From: Galaxea fascicularis
Lineage: Eukaryota; Cnidaria; Anthozoa; Scleractinia; Euphylliidae
Direction: 5' to 3'
NCBI GenBank assembly: GCA_948470475.1
Contig: OX419343.1
Coordinates: 15,095,828 to 15,159,827, forward strand
DNA: 64,000 nucleotides
Below, piece by piece: positions 48,647 through 61,421 of the stretch. Below the pieces are notes generated by a model. The model did not search any database, was not told the origin of the DNA, and was given only the letters and a program-made list of their open reading frames with translations. How positions within the stretch are numbered: the first letter of the stretch is position 1; every line of letters begins with the position of its first letter. The position numbers and the translations under genes are program-made.

Positions 48647-49726
48647 AGCACATGGAAACAGGCCCTTTAAGTGCGCAAACGACTGACAGCGACGTTTCAT
48701 CCAACGGACTCGAAACTAAGCTGAGAAGTCTTGAAATATCGTCCAGTCGCCGGGATGATGAGACGTTTCTCAGTCCAGATACTGGAAGCCTTGTCTCAAG
48801 TACAAGCGACGAGGCGCCAGCCGCAAAGCCAGCCACGTCGCACTCAGTGCATTCCAAAAAACTGAATGCCGAGTATTTAGTTTCGACGAACATCGCACCA
48901 ATAACTCAACCTTGGATGGAATGGGATAAAGTTGAGTGACAGCACCGAGCAAAGATACACTACACGAACTGTAGAGATCGTTTCTTCAGTCCTTCATACT
49001 CTCAGTCCTAATGACCCAGGTAATCTTTGGCAAGCAATAGTCTCGTCCCCAGCCATGAACAAAGCTCTTGAATTGGATGATTTACCAAAAATAGCCAAGG
49101 ATTATCTCCAGGCCCTAACCGAGGCATACAACCACGCTCACGGTTGGGACACGAGAAGGCAGATCCTGTCTATCATCTCCGGTGTTTCCAGCTTCAAGGC
49201 TATCTCAGGCTTCATACCTGGTCTGACAAGATATCGCTTTACTTTGGCCAACCTGCATCGCCTGCAGTATGGACGCGGCGCTCCAGTAACGCACCAGCCC
49301 TCGCCAAGGATAAAGGTTGATCGACAGCAACTTGACCATTTCCTATCATTCATAACGAGCCCCCATTTGGTACAAGATCTACCCTTCGGACAGAAAACCC
49401 TGAAGCTCTCGTCTGGCAAGCTAATAGAGATCCCAAACGTCATCCGAACAATGATACCGCAGAGAATAGCGCGTCAGTATAGCCATTACTGTGAGGAGAC
49501 AAACTTCAAACCATTTAGCGAGCGAACCATGCTGCGTGTACTGACAGAATGCAAAGCGTCTGTCCGGAAGTCTCTTCAGGGGCTCGACTATTTCGCTGCA
49601 GATGGTGCGCGTGCATTCGAAGATCTCGACAACCTAGTACGCCAACTGGGTGATCTTGGTCTGGGAAACGAGTGGCAAGTACAGCACGTCGAGCTGCTAA
49701 AAGCCGCCAAATCATACATTAAATGA
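48647..49726 (+). pseudogene. transposase-like gene copy 2, middle exon with frameshift
   Basis: The frame from 48652 ends at 48939 (PWMEWDKVE) and continues in another frame from 48932 (STEQRYTTRTVEIVSSVL), so one shift separates them. The second part aligns with copy 1 at 17360-18157 (QLDHFLSFITSPHLVQDLPF and KLSSGKLIEIPNVIRTMIPQ). The last residues YIK match YLKGDYK of copy 1 before the intron. Confidence 0.75.
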
Positions 49727-49780
49727 GATTTCAAGGTAACGCTATTTGTAAATGTAACGTTGGCTTTGCGAAGCGATGTT

Positions 49781-50064
49781 AATTCCAGTATGTTGAATAC
49801 AATGAAGTCTTTTTCCAAATTCGAAAATGACAAATGATTGCAACAGGCTGACTACCTGTATATATACATATATTGACATATTGGCATCATTTTTTGTTGC
49901 TTACACTTAGTCATCACAAAATAGATACAATTCCAGTATGTTGAATACAATGAAGTCTTTTTCCCAAATTCGAAAGTGGCAAATTATTGCAACAGGCTGA
50001 CTACCTGTATATATACATATATTTTTTGTTGTTTACACTTAGTCATCACAAAATAGATACAATA
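49781..50064. repeat. 148-bp tandem duplication
   Basis: AATTCCAGTATGTTGAATAC starts each unit (49781 and 49929) and ATCACAAAATAGATACAAT ends each. It lies in the intron after the middle exon of copy 2. Confidence 0.8.
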
Positions 50065-50199
50065 GATTTGAAGAAGATTAATTAATTGTCTTTGAAATCC
50101 AGCTTCCTGTTTATCCGTATTAATTTTGAGGGCCGCAAGCCCCTCACTAGACATCTCTCCAATATCCTGATAGGTTCATGTGAGCAACTCATCTCCGGT

Positions 50200-50908
50200 A
50201 GCACGTCACTGCAGTGTTTTTGGCCTCAGTGACACTACCGATCCTGACCTACAGTAGCAGGGCGACCACAGCCATGACGAGGTATGTGAACAGTTCGAAA
50301 GGCTGCACTCGACTCTGCATAGCATCACAGAGGCAGTGAAAGGGGTGTCTTTTGCAACGGAGGATGACAGGGACGAAGCTGAGTACATTGCAAACTCCGC
50401 CACCCTTTCCATCAAGTCATGGATTAGTCACTTAGATGCACCACGTACTTGCAACCCTGAAGCGCGAACACCCTGAAGTAAACAAGGCCTACTTCCGTCA
50501 AGACAATGCGGGCTGCTACCACTCCTCTCGCACGATATTAGCGTGCCCCGAGATCTCAGCTAGCACTGGAGTACAAGTGGTCCGCGTTGACTTTAGCGAT
50601 CCTCAAGGTGGGAAAGGCTGCAGATCGGTTGGCTGCAACCTGTAAAGGACACGTTAGGTCTTTCATCAATGAAGGCTACGATGTCTGTACTGCTACAGAC
50701 CTGAAGAACGCGTTGCTATCGTATGGGGGATTGGAAGGAGTGCGAGTGTTCTCGCTTAACGCCATCACCGAAACAGCAGATGATTCCCGTAGTATCACAG
50801 GGATCACTAAGCTGAATAATTTTCAGTTTAGCTCCGCTGGGTCTATTACCTGTTGGCGCGCGTATAGCATTGGCCGTGGAAAAACAATTAAACCGGAAAA
50901 GCCATCAT
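50200..50908 (+). pseudogene. transposase-like gene copy 2, catalytic exon with internal deletion
   Basis: Begins FGLSDTTDPDL, aligned with YALSDPSNAEF of copy 1. About 90 residues that include the first catalytic strand (QDWAMKYMP in copy 1) are absent near 50430. The second strand is present (YFRQDNAGCYHSS) as is FSDPQGGKG, followed by a frame change at about 50600. Copy 2 therefore cannot encode an active enzyme. Confidence 0.75.
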
Positions 50909-51447
50909 CTGGTAAGTATGCACATTGTATCTTACAACTTGCCTAACACATAGACACAAACAGACTTGGTCGAACACTCAGCTATGGTAACGGTACGTCC
51001 CATAGACCTGATAAGTGCGCTGAAAAAATAAAAATAGCATAAAGTAAAGATGTACCTTTGGGAAGGAACATTAAACTAAGCGAACTAAGATTATATAACT
51101 ACTACAAAATATCTAGAAATGTATAATAATATCAAAAAGTGTATACAAATTGTTCAAATAAAAATACGCAATCGTGGTCTGTCTGGACCACCAATCGTAG
51201 ATATTTGATAGAATCTCAAGTTTTCTATGGAGATATGCTATTAAATTAGGGGTGGCCGGATGCGCAGATCAACTCCCAATGCTTAACAGCCCGAGTGAAT
51301 CGCTAGTGGAGGGATTGCTAATTGCCCGTACATTTTCCCCTTATAGGCATTTGTGTTATTCTAATGAACTGATGTTGTTATACTGATATTATTTAGCTTT
51401 ATGAACGAAGAAATGGTCAAGCATTCCTTTTGCAATTTAGTCACATA

Positions 51448-51660
51448 GGCGGATTTAGGGGAAGGGCCGAGGGGGCCGCGGGCCCCCTTTTTTCTCGTAT
51501 TTTCAACGTTTTTTCAACGTTTTCACAACGTTTTTTGTATGACCCCAACCCTTCTAACCGTCCTTTTAGTGTTATTATAATTGAAGTTTTCATTCGGGAG
51601 GGAAGGAGGAGGACTCGGCCCTCTCTTTCCGAATTTTTTGGATCCGCTCCTGAGTCAGAC
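51448..51660. mobile_element. possible hAT-like MITE in an intron of copy 2
   Basis: GGCGGATTTAGGGGAAGGGC at the left and GGATCCGCTCCTGA at the right are roughly inverted and enclose a T-rich, GC-patchy centre. Ends and duplication are not exact. Confidence 0.35.
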
Positions 51661-51689
51661 ATCTCTCTTTCTTTATTTGCATGTCTTAG

Positions 51690-52575
51690 GTCCTGGATAT
51701 GATTTGCTGGAAGCATCGTTCTCTGAAGGAGACTTCAGGTCATTTTCCAAAAAAAGCACGAAAAATGCAACCTCAACGTCAGTACCAGTATTAACGAGTG
51801 TGACCGAAGAACCGTCTGCTGATGTTTCCGCCATTGATAGTGGCCAAGCAGCAGGGGTATATTCCTGCCCTCAAGACGGCTGCGTTCGTGTCTTCCAGAG
51901 GCTGTCTGCTTTAGAGAGGCACTTGTCTCTAGAGAACTGTACACAGTCTCTGGAGAGACTTTCCGTTATGGACTTAGCCAAAATGGGCTATAAGTCCCGC
52001 TTGGAGAAAGGTGTAGGCGCGTTACCAACACTCGAAGCCACTATAGGTCGCCAAGAAGTCCATGCTGTTTAAGAAGAGGGTTGGGCTCTCAGGGCAGCCA
52101 AAAAAGCGTATCGATTCAGTGACAACCAGAAATCATATCTCAAAGCAAAATTCCGCATAGGTCAAACGACAGGCCGAAAGCTTGACGCCGAAATGGTTGC
52201 GCGGGAAATGCGCAGAGCCCGGGGTCCTGATGGTAAGCGCCTTTTTCAAACATCTGAATTCTTAGCCGCCTCGCAAGTTGCTTCCTTTTTCTCTCGCCAA
52301 AATGCCGCAGTGCGCCAAAGTGATCCCGATGAGATGGATATTCAGGCATTTTTGTAGAAGCAATCCAGCTCCAGCATCCTTTGGTGTACAACCAGTACAA
52401 TCTTTGTGCCATGGCGATGGAAGGGACTCTAAAGAACCTGTAGCTACCTATGCTACAGCGTGTGTGTGAAGACCTGGGGCTAGATATATCTCACCCACCC
52501 ATACGAAGAAAGGCTCCATACTTGGTCCTTCTGGAGGACATTACAAACAAATGCACGTACCGAAGTAACTCTTAA
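51690..52575 (+). pseudogene. transposase-like gene copy 2, C-terminal exon
   Basis: Contains the C2H2 finger CPQDGCVRVFQRLSALERHL as in copy 1, stops (TAA) at 52070, and then in the same frame reads KKAYRFSDNQKSYLKAKFR and ASQVASFFSRQN, matching copy 1 at 15151-15708. The end, CEDLGLDISH and NKCTYRS, is in a shifted frame. Multiple lesions. Confidence 0.7.
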
Positions 52576-53909
52576 GAATTCTCAGTGTCTCGCTTCTTCC
52601 TATCTTATTTAGCTATCATTTCTTGACCGGGGAGGGACCGTTATATTTGGGAAAGAGGGAAAGGAGGAGGAAAGATCCTTTGGAGGAAAATAATATCAGC
52701 TCTGAAGAAGGGCTTACGCCTCCGAATCGTCAGCTTTTCCAAATTTGCTGCAGCGATTAATTAATTAAATAGCGATTAATAGGAACTTAGAATTAATGAT
52801 ATACTTTGTTTCCGGCACGACTGACGCAGCGCAAGACATCTGAATACATAGATCTCGCGAACTACGAATTTTCTGCAAAATATTTTTCTTCGGAGAATCA
52901 GCTAACTAACTTGTGATTTTTTTACAGTCCTTTTTTTAATAAAAGCGCGAAGGAATTTATCCTCTCCCACACCTGACAACTCTTCCCTCCCCCTCCCCCT
53001 CCCCCTCTTCCTTCAAAGAAGACAAATTGAGGGTGGCGTTGCGTGACACTTTTTTCGAATTCTCAATATGTTATCGGAAATATTGTCCGTAAATGATTCA
53101 GGAATTGGTCCCTGATATTGTGGTGTAGCAGTGCGATGGATGCAAGGTATCTGGGTATGTCTCACCCGCTTGTTATTTCATAAAACGGTAATAAGCATGT
53201 AATGAATGATCATACATGAATACTGTGAATTTGTTTGCAGTCAAATAATTTTGCAATATGTTTTCCACACGCGATCATTTATTGACGGGGATATTTGTTG
53301 GAAACATGAGTTTTATCCATACTATAACGCTACTATTTTGAGCATCCGCTAGATTTTAGCTAGAAGTACATTGTAATACTAAATTGTCTTGCCTTCCACA
53401 TTCTGACCGACGCCACGAACCGTGTAATAAGGGCGTAAAGCTGGGGAAAGCGATAAATAGTTCCCACGAGTTCATGTTCGCAAGTCACCCTAAGGTAGTT
53501 CAAACCTCTTTTAAAAACTGCTTCAAACTTACACGGTATTAAGTTTATTCCGTTATTGTGTTTAAAAACATGCGAAATGTTATTAGGGCAACAAGGCAAG
53601 CATTAAGTAAATTTGTGTTTAAAAGGTTTGGCGCTGATGTTGTGAATGGATTTACATAATTTTGAGTCCGTGTGATACTCTCTAGAGACTCTAGAGGAAT
53701 TCCAAGCTTCAGTAGATCACGCTGGTGATTACAGAGGATCTTTTTAAAGGTCTAAGCTATAAATCGAAAAGCTTTAGATTAATTTTAGATTTCTATATAT
53801 TTTTCATCGCGCCAATTTAAGTTGATAGCCATCAGTTCTTAAATATTTCGAGGGTCATTTGAGCTAAGCATGTTACGTAGATTCTCGAATTTCTTAGTGG
53901 GAAGCGTTT
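52576..53909. other. AT-rich spacer, nothing recognised
   Basis: Contains a short CCCTCC repeat near 52985 and otherwise no repeat, RNA or gene that I can support. Confidence 0.35.
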
Positions 53910-54418
53910 CGAGTTCGAGCATGAAACTTGGCATGGAAAATGTTTAATAATGATATTTTTAGGCTGTTAAGTGAAATAATCGAAAAGTGAGGTACCAGAT
54001 GCATTTTTATGCTGTTAAACTTGACCTAAATTTTGCCGCCATGTTTAACACGCTTCAGAGGTGTTTTTAAAATGGCTCACAAAACCACTATAACAACACA
54101 TCTGAGATAAGTTTGAAACGAAGAATAAATTAGAATGATATTTCTATATTTGTGCAAAGTTTGAAGCCAATTGAATATATTTTAAGAATTTAGCAGCCCT
54201 TCGTCCTCGCACCTTATTTCGGGCATTTTATTGAACGAAAAACCGCACTTTGACCGCGTTTTCAAAGTTTCCCGAATTTCTCAAAAATTAAAATTCGCTG
54301 GAACCTTTTAATATGATTTTTAGAAATAGGTCACCTAAGGGTATCTTTGGGCAAAATATGAGCGATTTGCCAAATGGGCCGTTGATCGGTGTTTCTCGAT
54401 CCTAACAGTCAGCCGTTC
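53910..54418 (-). repeat. right arm of the 509-bp inverted repeat pair
   Basis: Reverse complement of 44134-44642; same length, a few substitutions. Candidate duplication TGAA follows. Confidence 0.8.
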
Positions 54419-54654
54419 TGAAGAGATGTAAACATTTGAAGAAACTGATGAAATAGACAAACTGCTGGAAGGTAATTGTAATGAGTGTTTTGCGTTAGAA
54501 GACTGACAGGGGAAGAAATTGAGCATGGAAAAAGTGACAAAACATCGACAGAGGTGGTATAAGAGCCAATGCTGATGGAATTAGCAGCAGCATATACTAA
54601 CGTATGTATAGCATACCTGTTAATCGAAGTTATTAATTCAAAAGGACGTAAATG

Positions 54655-54878
54655 TGTTACCCGTGCCCCATAATAACGCAATAAACACACAAATAAGAAG
54701 CACTTCAGACGTGTAATTTTCCTTCACACACACATCGATTTCTCTCTCAACGTTTTTAGCGTTCTCCCTCGTGTAAAGTGTCCCGGATGTTAATGCTTAC
54801 GTCATCACGTCACGCATCACGGACTCTTCGACTCTATGTCACGCCACGAATCACGGGCTCTATGTTTACATCCTAACA
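54655..54878 (-). repeat. 3' LTR of the Ty3/gypsy element
   Basis: Second LTR copy in the sense of the element; next to the polypurine tract at 54879-54895. Contains TGACGTGATGACGTAAGC, two CRE-like half sites. Confidence 0.93.
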
Positions 54879-55203
54879 ATCTTCCCCTCCAAGGAAAAGT
54901 GTCGTCCCTGACACTTGTACATTAACTGTGAAATAGTACACACTATATGGGAAATATTACCGAAGGTACAAATATCTCTTACAACTTAACTCGACTAGAC
55001 TTTTTGCAGGATCCTGACTTACTCTCGTACACAAAATCTTACAGTAACATCTCCTATTTATGGGATACACTCGGTATCATTGAAAGTGTTCATTCTTAGC
55101 ACGAGGAATAAAACAGAAATCTAAGTGTCGTCTTCTTTCAGTGTTTTTTTTTTTTCAAAATGAATCAATTAGTTCAAAGTTCCAAGTTCAAGTTCGAAGT
55201 TCT

Positions 55204-58200
55204 TTAGTAAACATAGCCAGGTACTGGTACATGTCCAGAGTTGATGGTCACAGGTAATTCGCTTCTTGGCTGGTACATGGCGAACTGGTGTACGGGGTAC
55301 TGTTTAACCGGTTGGAACACAGGTTGAGGAAGTGGTGGATACTGTTGGTACATTCCCGGGTAGCCAAACATCACTGGATGCTGAAACAAGGGTGGGTATG
55401 TTGGTAGCTGGAACTGTGGAAAAGCTGGACCTGTACCCCAAGTCAGGTAAGAGGGACAGCACTGAGGTAACTGACCTCCAGCAACACCGTTTGCAGATAT
55501 GACGTGTGCAGCAGCTTGGGTCTCGTAGGTGGGATTGCCGAGTGTGTTGTACGTCAGAAGAGCAGGCGGGTGTATCTGTCGTCTAGGCCTAGGTTCTGGC
55601 TCAGAAAAACTCGGTTGACTGCTGTCGTACTGAGTTGGAGAGTTGTCCTCATTTCCACTCTCAGCTCTGGCTTCTTTCATTTCATTCACATTAGCCTCAT
55701 CGCTGCTTGTTGTGTTCTGATCACCACCACCTGAGGTTGCATCCTCTGTCGGAGTGGTATTAGGCTGTGTTTCTTCAACTAAGGACTTGTCGGGCTCCTC
55801 TGTAACATCTTCTGGCGCAGTCTGCCCATTTGGGGGGGTCACAAGGGTGAATGTACACTCATCCTCGCTACTGGTGCCATCTGATAATTCTTCAGCCTGT
55901 GGTAAAGGTGTCTGTTCAGCAGTGCTCCCCTGATGCTTGCGGACTCTTCTTGTTCTCTTACGGTTAGGTTTGCTTGGGATGTTAATAGGTAGATAATTGC
56001 ATGGCAATAGCAAGTTCCTATGTAGGGTTCTATTTGCACCGGGGCCAGTCTCAGGCTTCACTTCATACACAGGACTATCGTCCCCTTTGCGGCTGACAAC
56101 AATGTGAACTTGATCTTCCCAATGTGAACGCAGCTTGCCAGGCCCTCCTCGTTGACTAAGATTGCGTACAAGAACCCTGTCACCTGGTAGCAATACCGTA
56201 CTGCGCACAAAGTGGTCATGACGTTGTTTGGCTCGCATTCCTGCTTCACTGGATTTCTTGCCCGCCAGCTCGTATGCTTCAGTCATGGCTTTTCTCCACT
56301 TTTCGACATATTGTGAATGGTCGTCATGGTTGGTTTGACCTTCAATTCCAAACATTAAGTCTATCGGCAAACGGGGGTGACGCCCAAAGAGAAGAAAGAA
56401 CAGCGAGAAGCCTGTTGATTCATGTCTTGTGCAATTATATGCATGTACTACATGGTTCAAGTGTTTTGCCCAACATGATTTTTGGGTCTCTGGTAAGGTT
56501 CGAAGCATGCCCAAGAGTGTTCGGTTGAATCGCTCTACTTGACCGTTTCCTTGGGGATGATAAGGGGTAGTGCGAGAATGTTCCACACCACACAGTTTTT
56601 CAAGCTCTCGATGGAGGCGATTTTCAAATTCTCCCCCTTGATCATGATGGATTCTCAGCGGAAAACCAAACCTGAGGATAAAATCACTGTACAGCTTTTG
56701 GGCAACTGTCTTAGCTGACTTGTTTCTTGTGGCGTAGGCCTGGGCATAGCGTGTAAAGTGGTCCATCACAACTAAGATATACTCGTACCCTCCACTGCTC
56801 TTTTCCAAATGAAGAAAATCAATGCTGATAAGTTCAAAAGGCGAGGTGGTCACAATAGGTTTCAATGGAGCTCTGGTCTTTAGCGTGGGGGTCTTTTGTT
56901 TTACGCACTGACAGACATGTCCAATGTGATGCTCGATGTCTCTCTGCATGTGAGGCCAGTAGAAGCGCTCTCTAGCTAGACCTAGTGTGCGGTCTACCCC
57001 AAGGTGGCCCATGTTCTCGTGAAGTTCTTTGAGGATGATTGGACGAAGCTGTTTGGGTACAATAATTTGGGACCTAGTTCCTTTACGACGTCTAAGTATG
57101 CCATCTTTGTCAACAGAAAGGTTATCCCATTCATGAAGAAGAAGTTGTGTCTCATGTAACTCTCGTTTTCGCTCTCTTGCTGATGGTCGCAGGCCACGCT
57201 GAAGTAAATCACTCACTCGGCGAACAATCTGGTCAGAGGTTTGTGCGTGTTTCAGGTCTACATTTGATACTGTAGGTTCCACAGTGCCGACAGGATCCGC
57301 CGGAAGGGCAGTGTGATCTCCTGTAAGGGCTGACACCCAGTTCACTTGACCTTGGTCTTGAAATTTTGCTGAACAAGCAACAGTTTGAAGAACATCCTGT
57401 GGTATTATTTCCGTGTAAGTGGTGTCATTGAATGGTATTCGGGATAAAGTATCAGCATCAATGTTCGCTTTTCCTGGGCGGTAGTGGATAGTAAAATTGA
57501 AATCAGCTAACTCCCCAATCCAACGCAGACCGGTGGCATTCAGTTTTGCAGAGGATAACACGTACGTGAGTGGGTTGTTATCAGTGTACACTTTAAAACT
57601 TGGTGCGTAATAGAGATAGTCTCGAAATTGATCGCAGATCGCCCACTTAAGAGCCAAAAACTCCAACTTCCCAGAATGCAGGTGATAGTTCTTTTCCGCT
57701 GGTGACAAACTGCGAGACCCATATGCAACAACGCGGAGAATGTCATTCTGATTTTGATACAACACAGCGCCTAACCCATCCTTGGATGCGTCTGTATGAA
57801 GAACGAATGGTTTCTCAAAGTCCGGGTAGGCCATTACCGGGACACTTGTGATAGAGTCAATTAGAATATTCAAGGCTAATTGATGACTATTAGTCCACTC
57901 TACAGGATGTTTTGCAGGTAATTGACTGTTGTGGCTCTTCCTGGATTTATCTCGCTGAACGTCCTTCAGAGGTTGACTAGGTGTCTTCACCAGATCATAA
58001 ATAGGCTTAGCAATTCGGGAAAAGTCCTTAACATATCTGCGATAGTAGTTGAGAAACCCCATCAGTTTGCGCACTTCATTTACGGTCTTTGGAGGAGAGT
58101 CTCTCAGGGCGAGGACCGGCTTGATACTAGATGGGTCAAGTCTGTAACCTTCCTCCGACACAACACGTCCAAGAAATGTCACCTTTCTTTCAAACAGTTT

Positions 58201-60129
58201 ACACTTCCTAGGTTTTAACTTGACGCCGTGTTCTCTCAATCGTTGAAGGACCTTACGCATGTTTTTAATGTGTTCTTCAAACGTAGTACTGAAGATGATA
58301 ATGTCGTCTAGGTACGGTATACAAACAGTGTCTCTCAGTTCCCCCAGACAGTTTTCCATGAAACGCTGGAAGGCTCCGGGTGCTTGAGATAAACCAAATG
58401 GGATTCGAACCCACTCGTAAAGACCCCATGGAGTAATGAACGCTGTCAAAGGTTGGCTGTTTGGACTCATGAACCCTTGGTGGTAAGCTTTTCCCTGATC
58501 GAGGACCGAAAACCATGAGTTGCCACCGAGGTTGTCAAGCGTTTCTTGTATTCGGGGTATCGGGTGACGGTCGGGTCGGGTCTTCTTGTTAAGTGCTCTG
58601 AAATCCACACACAGCCGTAAGCTTTGATCCCTTTTCCTTACACAAACAACTGGGGAGCTATATGAGGATGATGATTTCTTGATAAAATTCCTGTTCAACA
58701 AATCTTCAATGTAAGCCTTAACCTCTCCATAGAGCGGTTTAGGAACTGCTACATAGTTCTTCTGTACAGGTGTCTGGTCCTCCAAATCCAGGTCAAGTTG
58801 AAGATCAGGGATACAGCCAATGTCATTATCATCCTTAGCAAAGGAATCAGCTTCTTCAGTAAGTAACTTTAAAGCCGTTTCTTTCTGAGCAGGGGTCAGA
58901 CCTTCCAGGTCTATGTCCTTGATCTGTGAGGGAATCTCCGTTGGTATCCCTACCGGCTCCTCAATCAGTGTCTCGTCTGGCTCATTAGTCCCTGACACTT
59001 GTCCTCCCTTAGGTTGGGCATTACTGGCAGGTTCTTTCACTTTTACTTCAACTGGTGTCACAGACTGTACAAGCTGTAGTCGCCCAAGTAAGGTCCGCCC
59101 CGGAAGTACTATTGCATGGTTGGTGTTATTGGTGATTTCAATGTTCACTTGACTGGATTTTCCTTTCTTCTTTACAGTCAGTAATGTCTCAGAAATGTCC
59201 AAACCATTTGGCCATGGGCTGGCCTCATCTGGTTCGAACAGTACTGGTGTATTTCTTTCTACTGGTCCTGTATTCGCCCTGCAGGTGACCCTCTGGCTTT
59301 CCTTGGGTGGGAGGGTAATGTCACGCGTGGTAGTTTTAAGAAAGCAGAGTTCCTCTTGATTAAGGTTCTCAATAAAATTCACCAATACTGGCGCTGTTCG
59401 GCTGTCCAGATCAGTGAAGCTGGAAGTGATAGCTTGGCAGAGTGTAACATCTCCCTTACTATCTTTAACAATCTCTTCAATAACATTGAAACCAATTAAC
59501 GGTGAGTCTAAACATTGTTCAGTAACAAGAAATGGAACTTTCAAATCAATTTCACTCGACGACAGTCTAGAATTTAGCTCAGCCCATCCTATGTATGGCA
59601 TCTCGCTACCGTTAGCAGCAGTTAAGTTCAGTTCAGTGTTAAGTAATTCTGAAATCTCTTTAACAATAACACCAGGAAAATTCCTTCTTAAGAAATCACG
59701 GGAAACTATCGAGACCTGGGCCCCTGTGTCCCAGAGTACCTCTACTGAGTGACCATTGATTTCTCCCTTGACAGTGCATCTTTTCCCCACCAGTCCTACC
59801 ATTGTTTCCCGTTGTTGCGGTGTCAAATGACTAACAAAGGTACCATCGCTAGGATCCAGTGTTTTTGGTTCTGCTTTGCTCGACAGGTGTGAAATTGCAC
59901 TGCATAAGACTTTGTGGTCGGGCCAGTGTTTCCTTTGACAACCTTGACAACAGTACTTTACAGCTTTACACTTCGAACATTGTAAGAACTTTGAGCACTC
60001 CGACTGAACTTTGCCACAGCCATTACATCGATGGGACTTGCTAGTGTTACTGTCGACTATTCTGTGTCCCTCCGGAATAGTCGTTGGCCGTTTCCCTGGC
60101 GACTGCTCTGCCTCCGTCTTGCATTGCAA
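55204..60129 (-). CDS. pol: Ty3/gypsy Pol polyprotein with N-terminal MYND finger
   Basis: 1641 codons, intact. Order: MYND-type zinc finger, residues about 35-78 ([20 protein letters not shown] and HWPDHKVLC); aspartic protease ([13 protein letters not shown] near 135); reverse transcriptase ([12 protein letters not shown] near 608); RNase H ([15 protein letters not shown] near 778); integrase zinc finger and DDE core (IDFLHLEK near 1101, [10 protein letters not shown] near 1163, [12 protein letters not shown] near 1200); GPY/F-like module ([12 protein letters not shown] near 1330). A Pro/Gln/Tyr-rich tail of about 150 residues ends the protein. Expressed by -1 frameshift from gag (heptamer at 60090-60096). 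A MYND finger, usually a partner-binding domain, is unusual here. Confidence 0.95.
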   Translation of the reverse strand: MQCKTEAEQSPGKRPTTIPEGHRIVDSNTSKSHRCNGCGKVQSECSKFLQCSKCKAVKYCCQGCQRKHWPDHKVLCSAISHLSSKAEPKTLDPSDGTFVSHLTPQQRETMVGLVGKRCTVKGEINGHSVEVLWDTGAQVSIVSRDFLRRNFPGVIVKEISELLNTELNLTAANGSEMPYIGWAELNSRLSSSEIDLKVPFLVTEQCLDSPLIGFNVIEEIVKDSKGDVTLCQAITSSFTDLDSRTAPVLVNFIENLNQEELCFLKTTTRDITLPPKESQRVTCRANTGPVERNTPVLFEPDEASPWPNGLDISETLLTVKKKGKSSQVNIEITNNTNHAIVLPGRTLLGRLQLVQSVTPVEVKVKEPASNAQPKGGQVSGTNEPDETLIEEPVGIPTEIPSQIKDIDLEGLTPAQKETALKLLTEEADSFAKDDNDIGCIPDLQLDLDLEDQTPVQKNYVAVPKPLYGEVKAYIEDLLNRNFIKKSSSSYSSPVVCVRKRDQSLRLCVDFRALNKKTRPDRHPIPRIQETLDNLGGNSWFSVLDQGKAYHQGFMSPNSQPLTAFITPWGLYEWVRIPFGLSQAPGAFQRFMENCLGELRDTVCIPYLDDIIIFSTTFEEHIKNMRKVLQRLREHGVKLKPRKCKLFERKVTFLGRVVSEEGYRLDPSSIKPVLALRDSPPKTVNEVRKLMGFLNYYRRYVKDFSRIAKPIYDLVKTPSQPLKDVQRDKSRKSHNSQLPAKHPVEWTNSHQLALNILIDSITSVPVMAYPDFEKPFVLHTDASKDGLGAVLYQNQNDILRVVAYGSRSLSPAEKNYHLHSGKLEFLALKWAICDQFRDYLYYAPSFKVYTDNNPLTYVLSSAKLNATGLRWIGELADFNFTIHYRPGKANIDADTLSRIPFNDTTYTEIIPQDVLQTVACSAKFQDQGQVNWVSALTGDHTALPADPVGTVEPTVSNVDLKHAQTSDQIVRRVSDLLQRGLRPSARERKRELHETQLLLHEWDNLSVDKDGILRRRKGTRSQIIVPKQLRPIILKELHENMGHLGVDRTLGLARERFYWPHMQRDIEHHIGHVCQCVKQKTPTLKTRAPLKPIVTTSPFELISIDFLHLEKSSGGYEYILVVMDHFTRYAQAYATRNKSAKTVAQKLYSDFILRFGFPLRIHHDQGGEFENRLHRELEKLCGVEHSRTTPYHPQGNGQVERFNRTLLGMLRTLPETQKSCWAKHLNHVVHAYNCTRHESTGFSLFFLLFGRHPRLPIDLMFGIEGQTNHDDHSQYVEKWRKAMTEAYELAGKKSSEAGMRAKQRHDHFVRSTVLLPGDRVLVRNLSQRGGPGKLRSHWEDQVHIVVSRKGDDSPVYEVKPETGPGANRTLHRNLLLPCNYLPINIPSKPNRKRTRRVRKHQGSTAEQTPLPQAEELSDGTSSEDECTFTLVTPPNGQTAPEDVTEEPDKSLVEETQPNTTPTEDATSGGGDQNTTSSDEANVNEMKEARAESGNEDNSPTQYDSSQPSFSEPEPRPRRQIHPPALLTYNTLGNPTYETQAAAHVISANGVAGGQLPQCCPSYLTWGTGPAFPQFQLPTYPPLFQHPVMFGYPGMYQQYPPLPQPVFQPVKQYPVHQFAMYQPRSELPVTINSGHVPVPGYVY

Positions 60130-61421
60130 TCACGGGCCACGTGCCCAAGACTCCCACAAGCAAAACAGTGTTCACATTCCTCTCCTCTTCCTCGTTCTTC
60201 ACAGCTCTGACAGCCCCAACTTGGGTACTTTGGCAGGTTAGTTCCTCCACGGCCTCGGTAGGGGGGTCGGTCCCAGTCTGGTTTCGCCGCCCGACTCGTC
60301 TGAGCATTAACTTTGCCTTTGAGGTCGTTAATCTCCGATTTCATCTGGCGAATTTCAGAAAGAATCTGCTGGCTCCCATCTTCACTTGGCTTCCTGGTTG
60401 TCTGTTCTCCTCCCTCCTTGCGGACTTCACAAGCATCCACCTTGGTCTTCTTTTGGTTCTCTGTTGCCAATTTTGTGTTTCGCTCATCTTGCTGTGACGC
60501 TAGTTCATTAACTTGTTTCATCAGTTCCTCATCGGTCAGCCCTGGGGTGCGAAGAGTTGCTCTCAGATTGGATGCTAAAATATCATCACGAAGACCAGTC
60601 TCAAAGGATTTCACAAATATTTTCTGAATCAGGGACGGGCCATAATTGAACTCACTGTCTGATTCCTGACTGGCAAAATTTACCTTGTTACGCAGATCCA
60701 AAGCACGGAGTAAGAATTGCTGCGATGATTCACTGCTTTGCTGGCATACAGTTGCAAGCTTCTGGTACACCTCAGATGCAGCCTTTTCTCGGTAATGTAC
60801 GCGAAGGATTCGCCGTAATTTTGCAAGAGAGAGGTCACTCAAGGTTTCCACATAACTTCTAAGACTGCTGTGGGGCGATATGGCACGAATTACAGCATCC
60901 ACGATCTCACTTTCTTTATAACCACGTTTTAGACCAGAATCTATTTGATGCATTAATGACACAAAAGTTAATTTTTCTGTCTGTCCTGGTTCGCCGATCT
61001 GTCCTGAAAGTTTGTATTCCCTGCGAAGCAGAGAAGTCTTTGTTTTCGCTAACTGGGCCAGAACATCCTCTGCCTCATGTTCCACTTTTTCTGTTTTTAC
61101 TACGGTTTCTCCGGCATCCGCTTGTTCACTTTTCACTTCAGGAGCTGCTGGTTTAAGCCCGGTGTTCTTAGTTTCTTCGAGAGGGGGGACCGATCCTTTC
61201 ACGTATGCGAGTAGTTGTTCGAGGCATGTGCGCGCGGCCGTTTCATCGCCTTCCATTTTGCTTTCTATTTTTGTCCTGATAATTTTAATCTTCTGCATCT
61301 TAGTTTTAGTTGAAACATCGTCCTCGATTCCCAGGTTTTCTATCATTTCGACTAGTCCGCCGTCGTCTTGATCAAACAGTCCAGCTTCCACTTGCAATTG
61401 TAATTTCTCCATGATAAACAA
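60057..61421 (-). CDS. gag: Ty3/gypsy Gag with CCHC zinc knuckle
   Basis: 454 codons. Helical capsid-like centre, Lys/Glu-rich linker and near residue 419 one knuckle [14 protein letters not shown] (C-x2-C-x4-H-x4-C) followed by [15 protein letters not shown] second start, MEKLQLQ, lies three codons in. Overlaps pol by 73 nt; pol is in the -1 frame. Confidence 0.93.
   Translation of the reverse strand: MFIMEKLQLQVEAGLFDQDDGGLVEMIENLGIEDDVSTKTKMQKIKIIRTKIESKMEGDETAARTCLEQLLAYVKGSVPPLEETKNTGLKPAAPEVKSEQADAGETVVKTEKVEHEAEDVLAQLAKTKTSLLRREYKLSGQIGEPGQTEKLTFVSLMHQIDSGLKRGYKESEIVDAVIRAISPHSSLRSYVETLSDLSLAKLRRILRVHYREKAASEVYQKLATVCQQSSESSQQFLLRALDLRNKVNFASQESDSEFNYGPSLIQKIFVKSFETGLRDDILASNLRATLRTPGLTDEELMKQVNELASQQDERNTKLATENQKKTKVDACEVRKEGGEQTTRKPSEDGSQQILSEIRQMKSEINDLKGKVNAQTSRAAKPDWDRPPYRGRGGTNLPKYPSWGCQSCEERGRGEECEHCFACGSLGHVARDCNARRRQSSRQGNGQRLFRRDTE
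60090..60096 (-). promoter_or_regulatory. -1 ribosomal frameshift heptamer GGGAAAC
   Basis: On the minus strand the gag frame reads CAG GGA AAC GGC, so G GGA AAC is in the exact X XXY YYZ phase of classical slippery sites. A shift of -1 here enters the pol frame ([12 protein letters not shown]) 33 to 39 nt before the gag stop. Confidence 0.85.
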
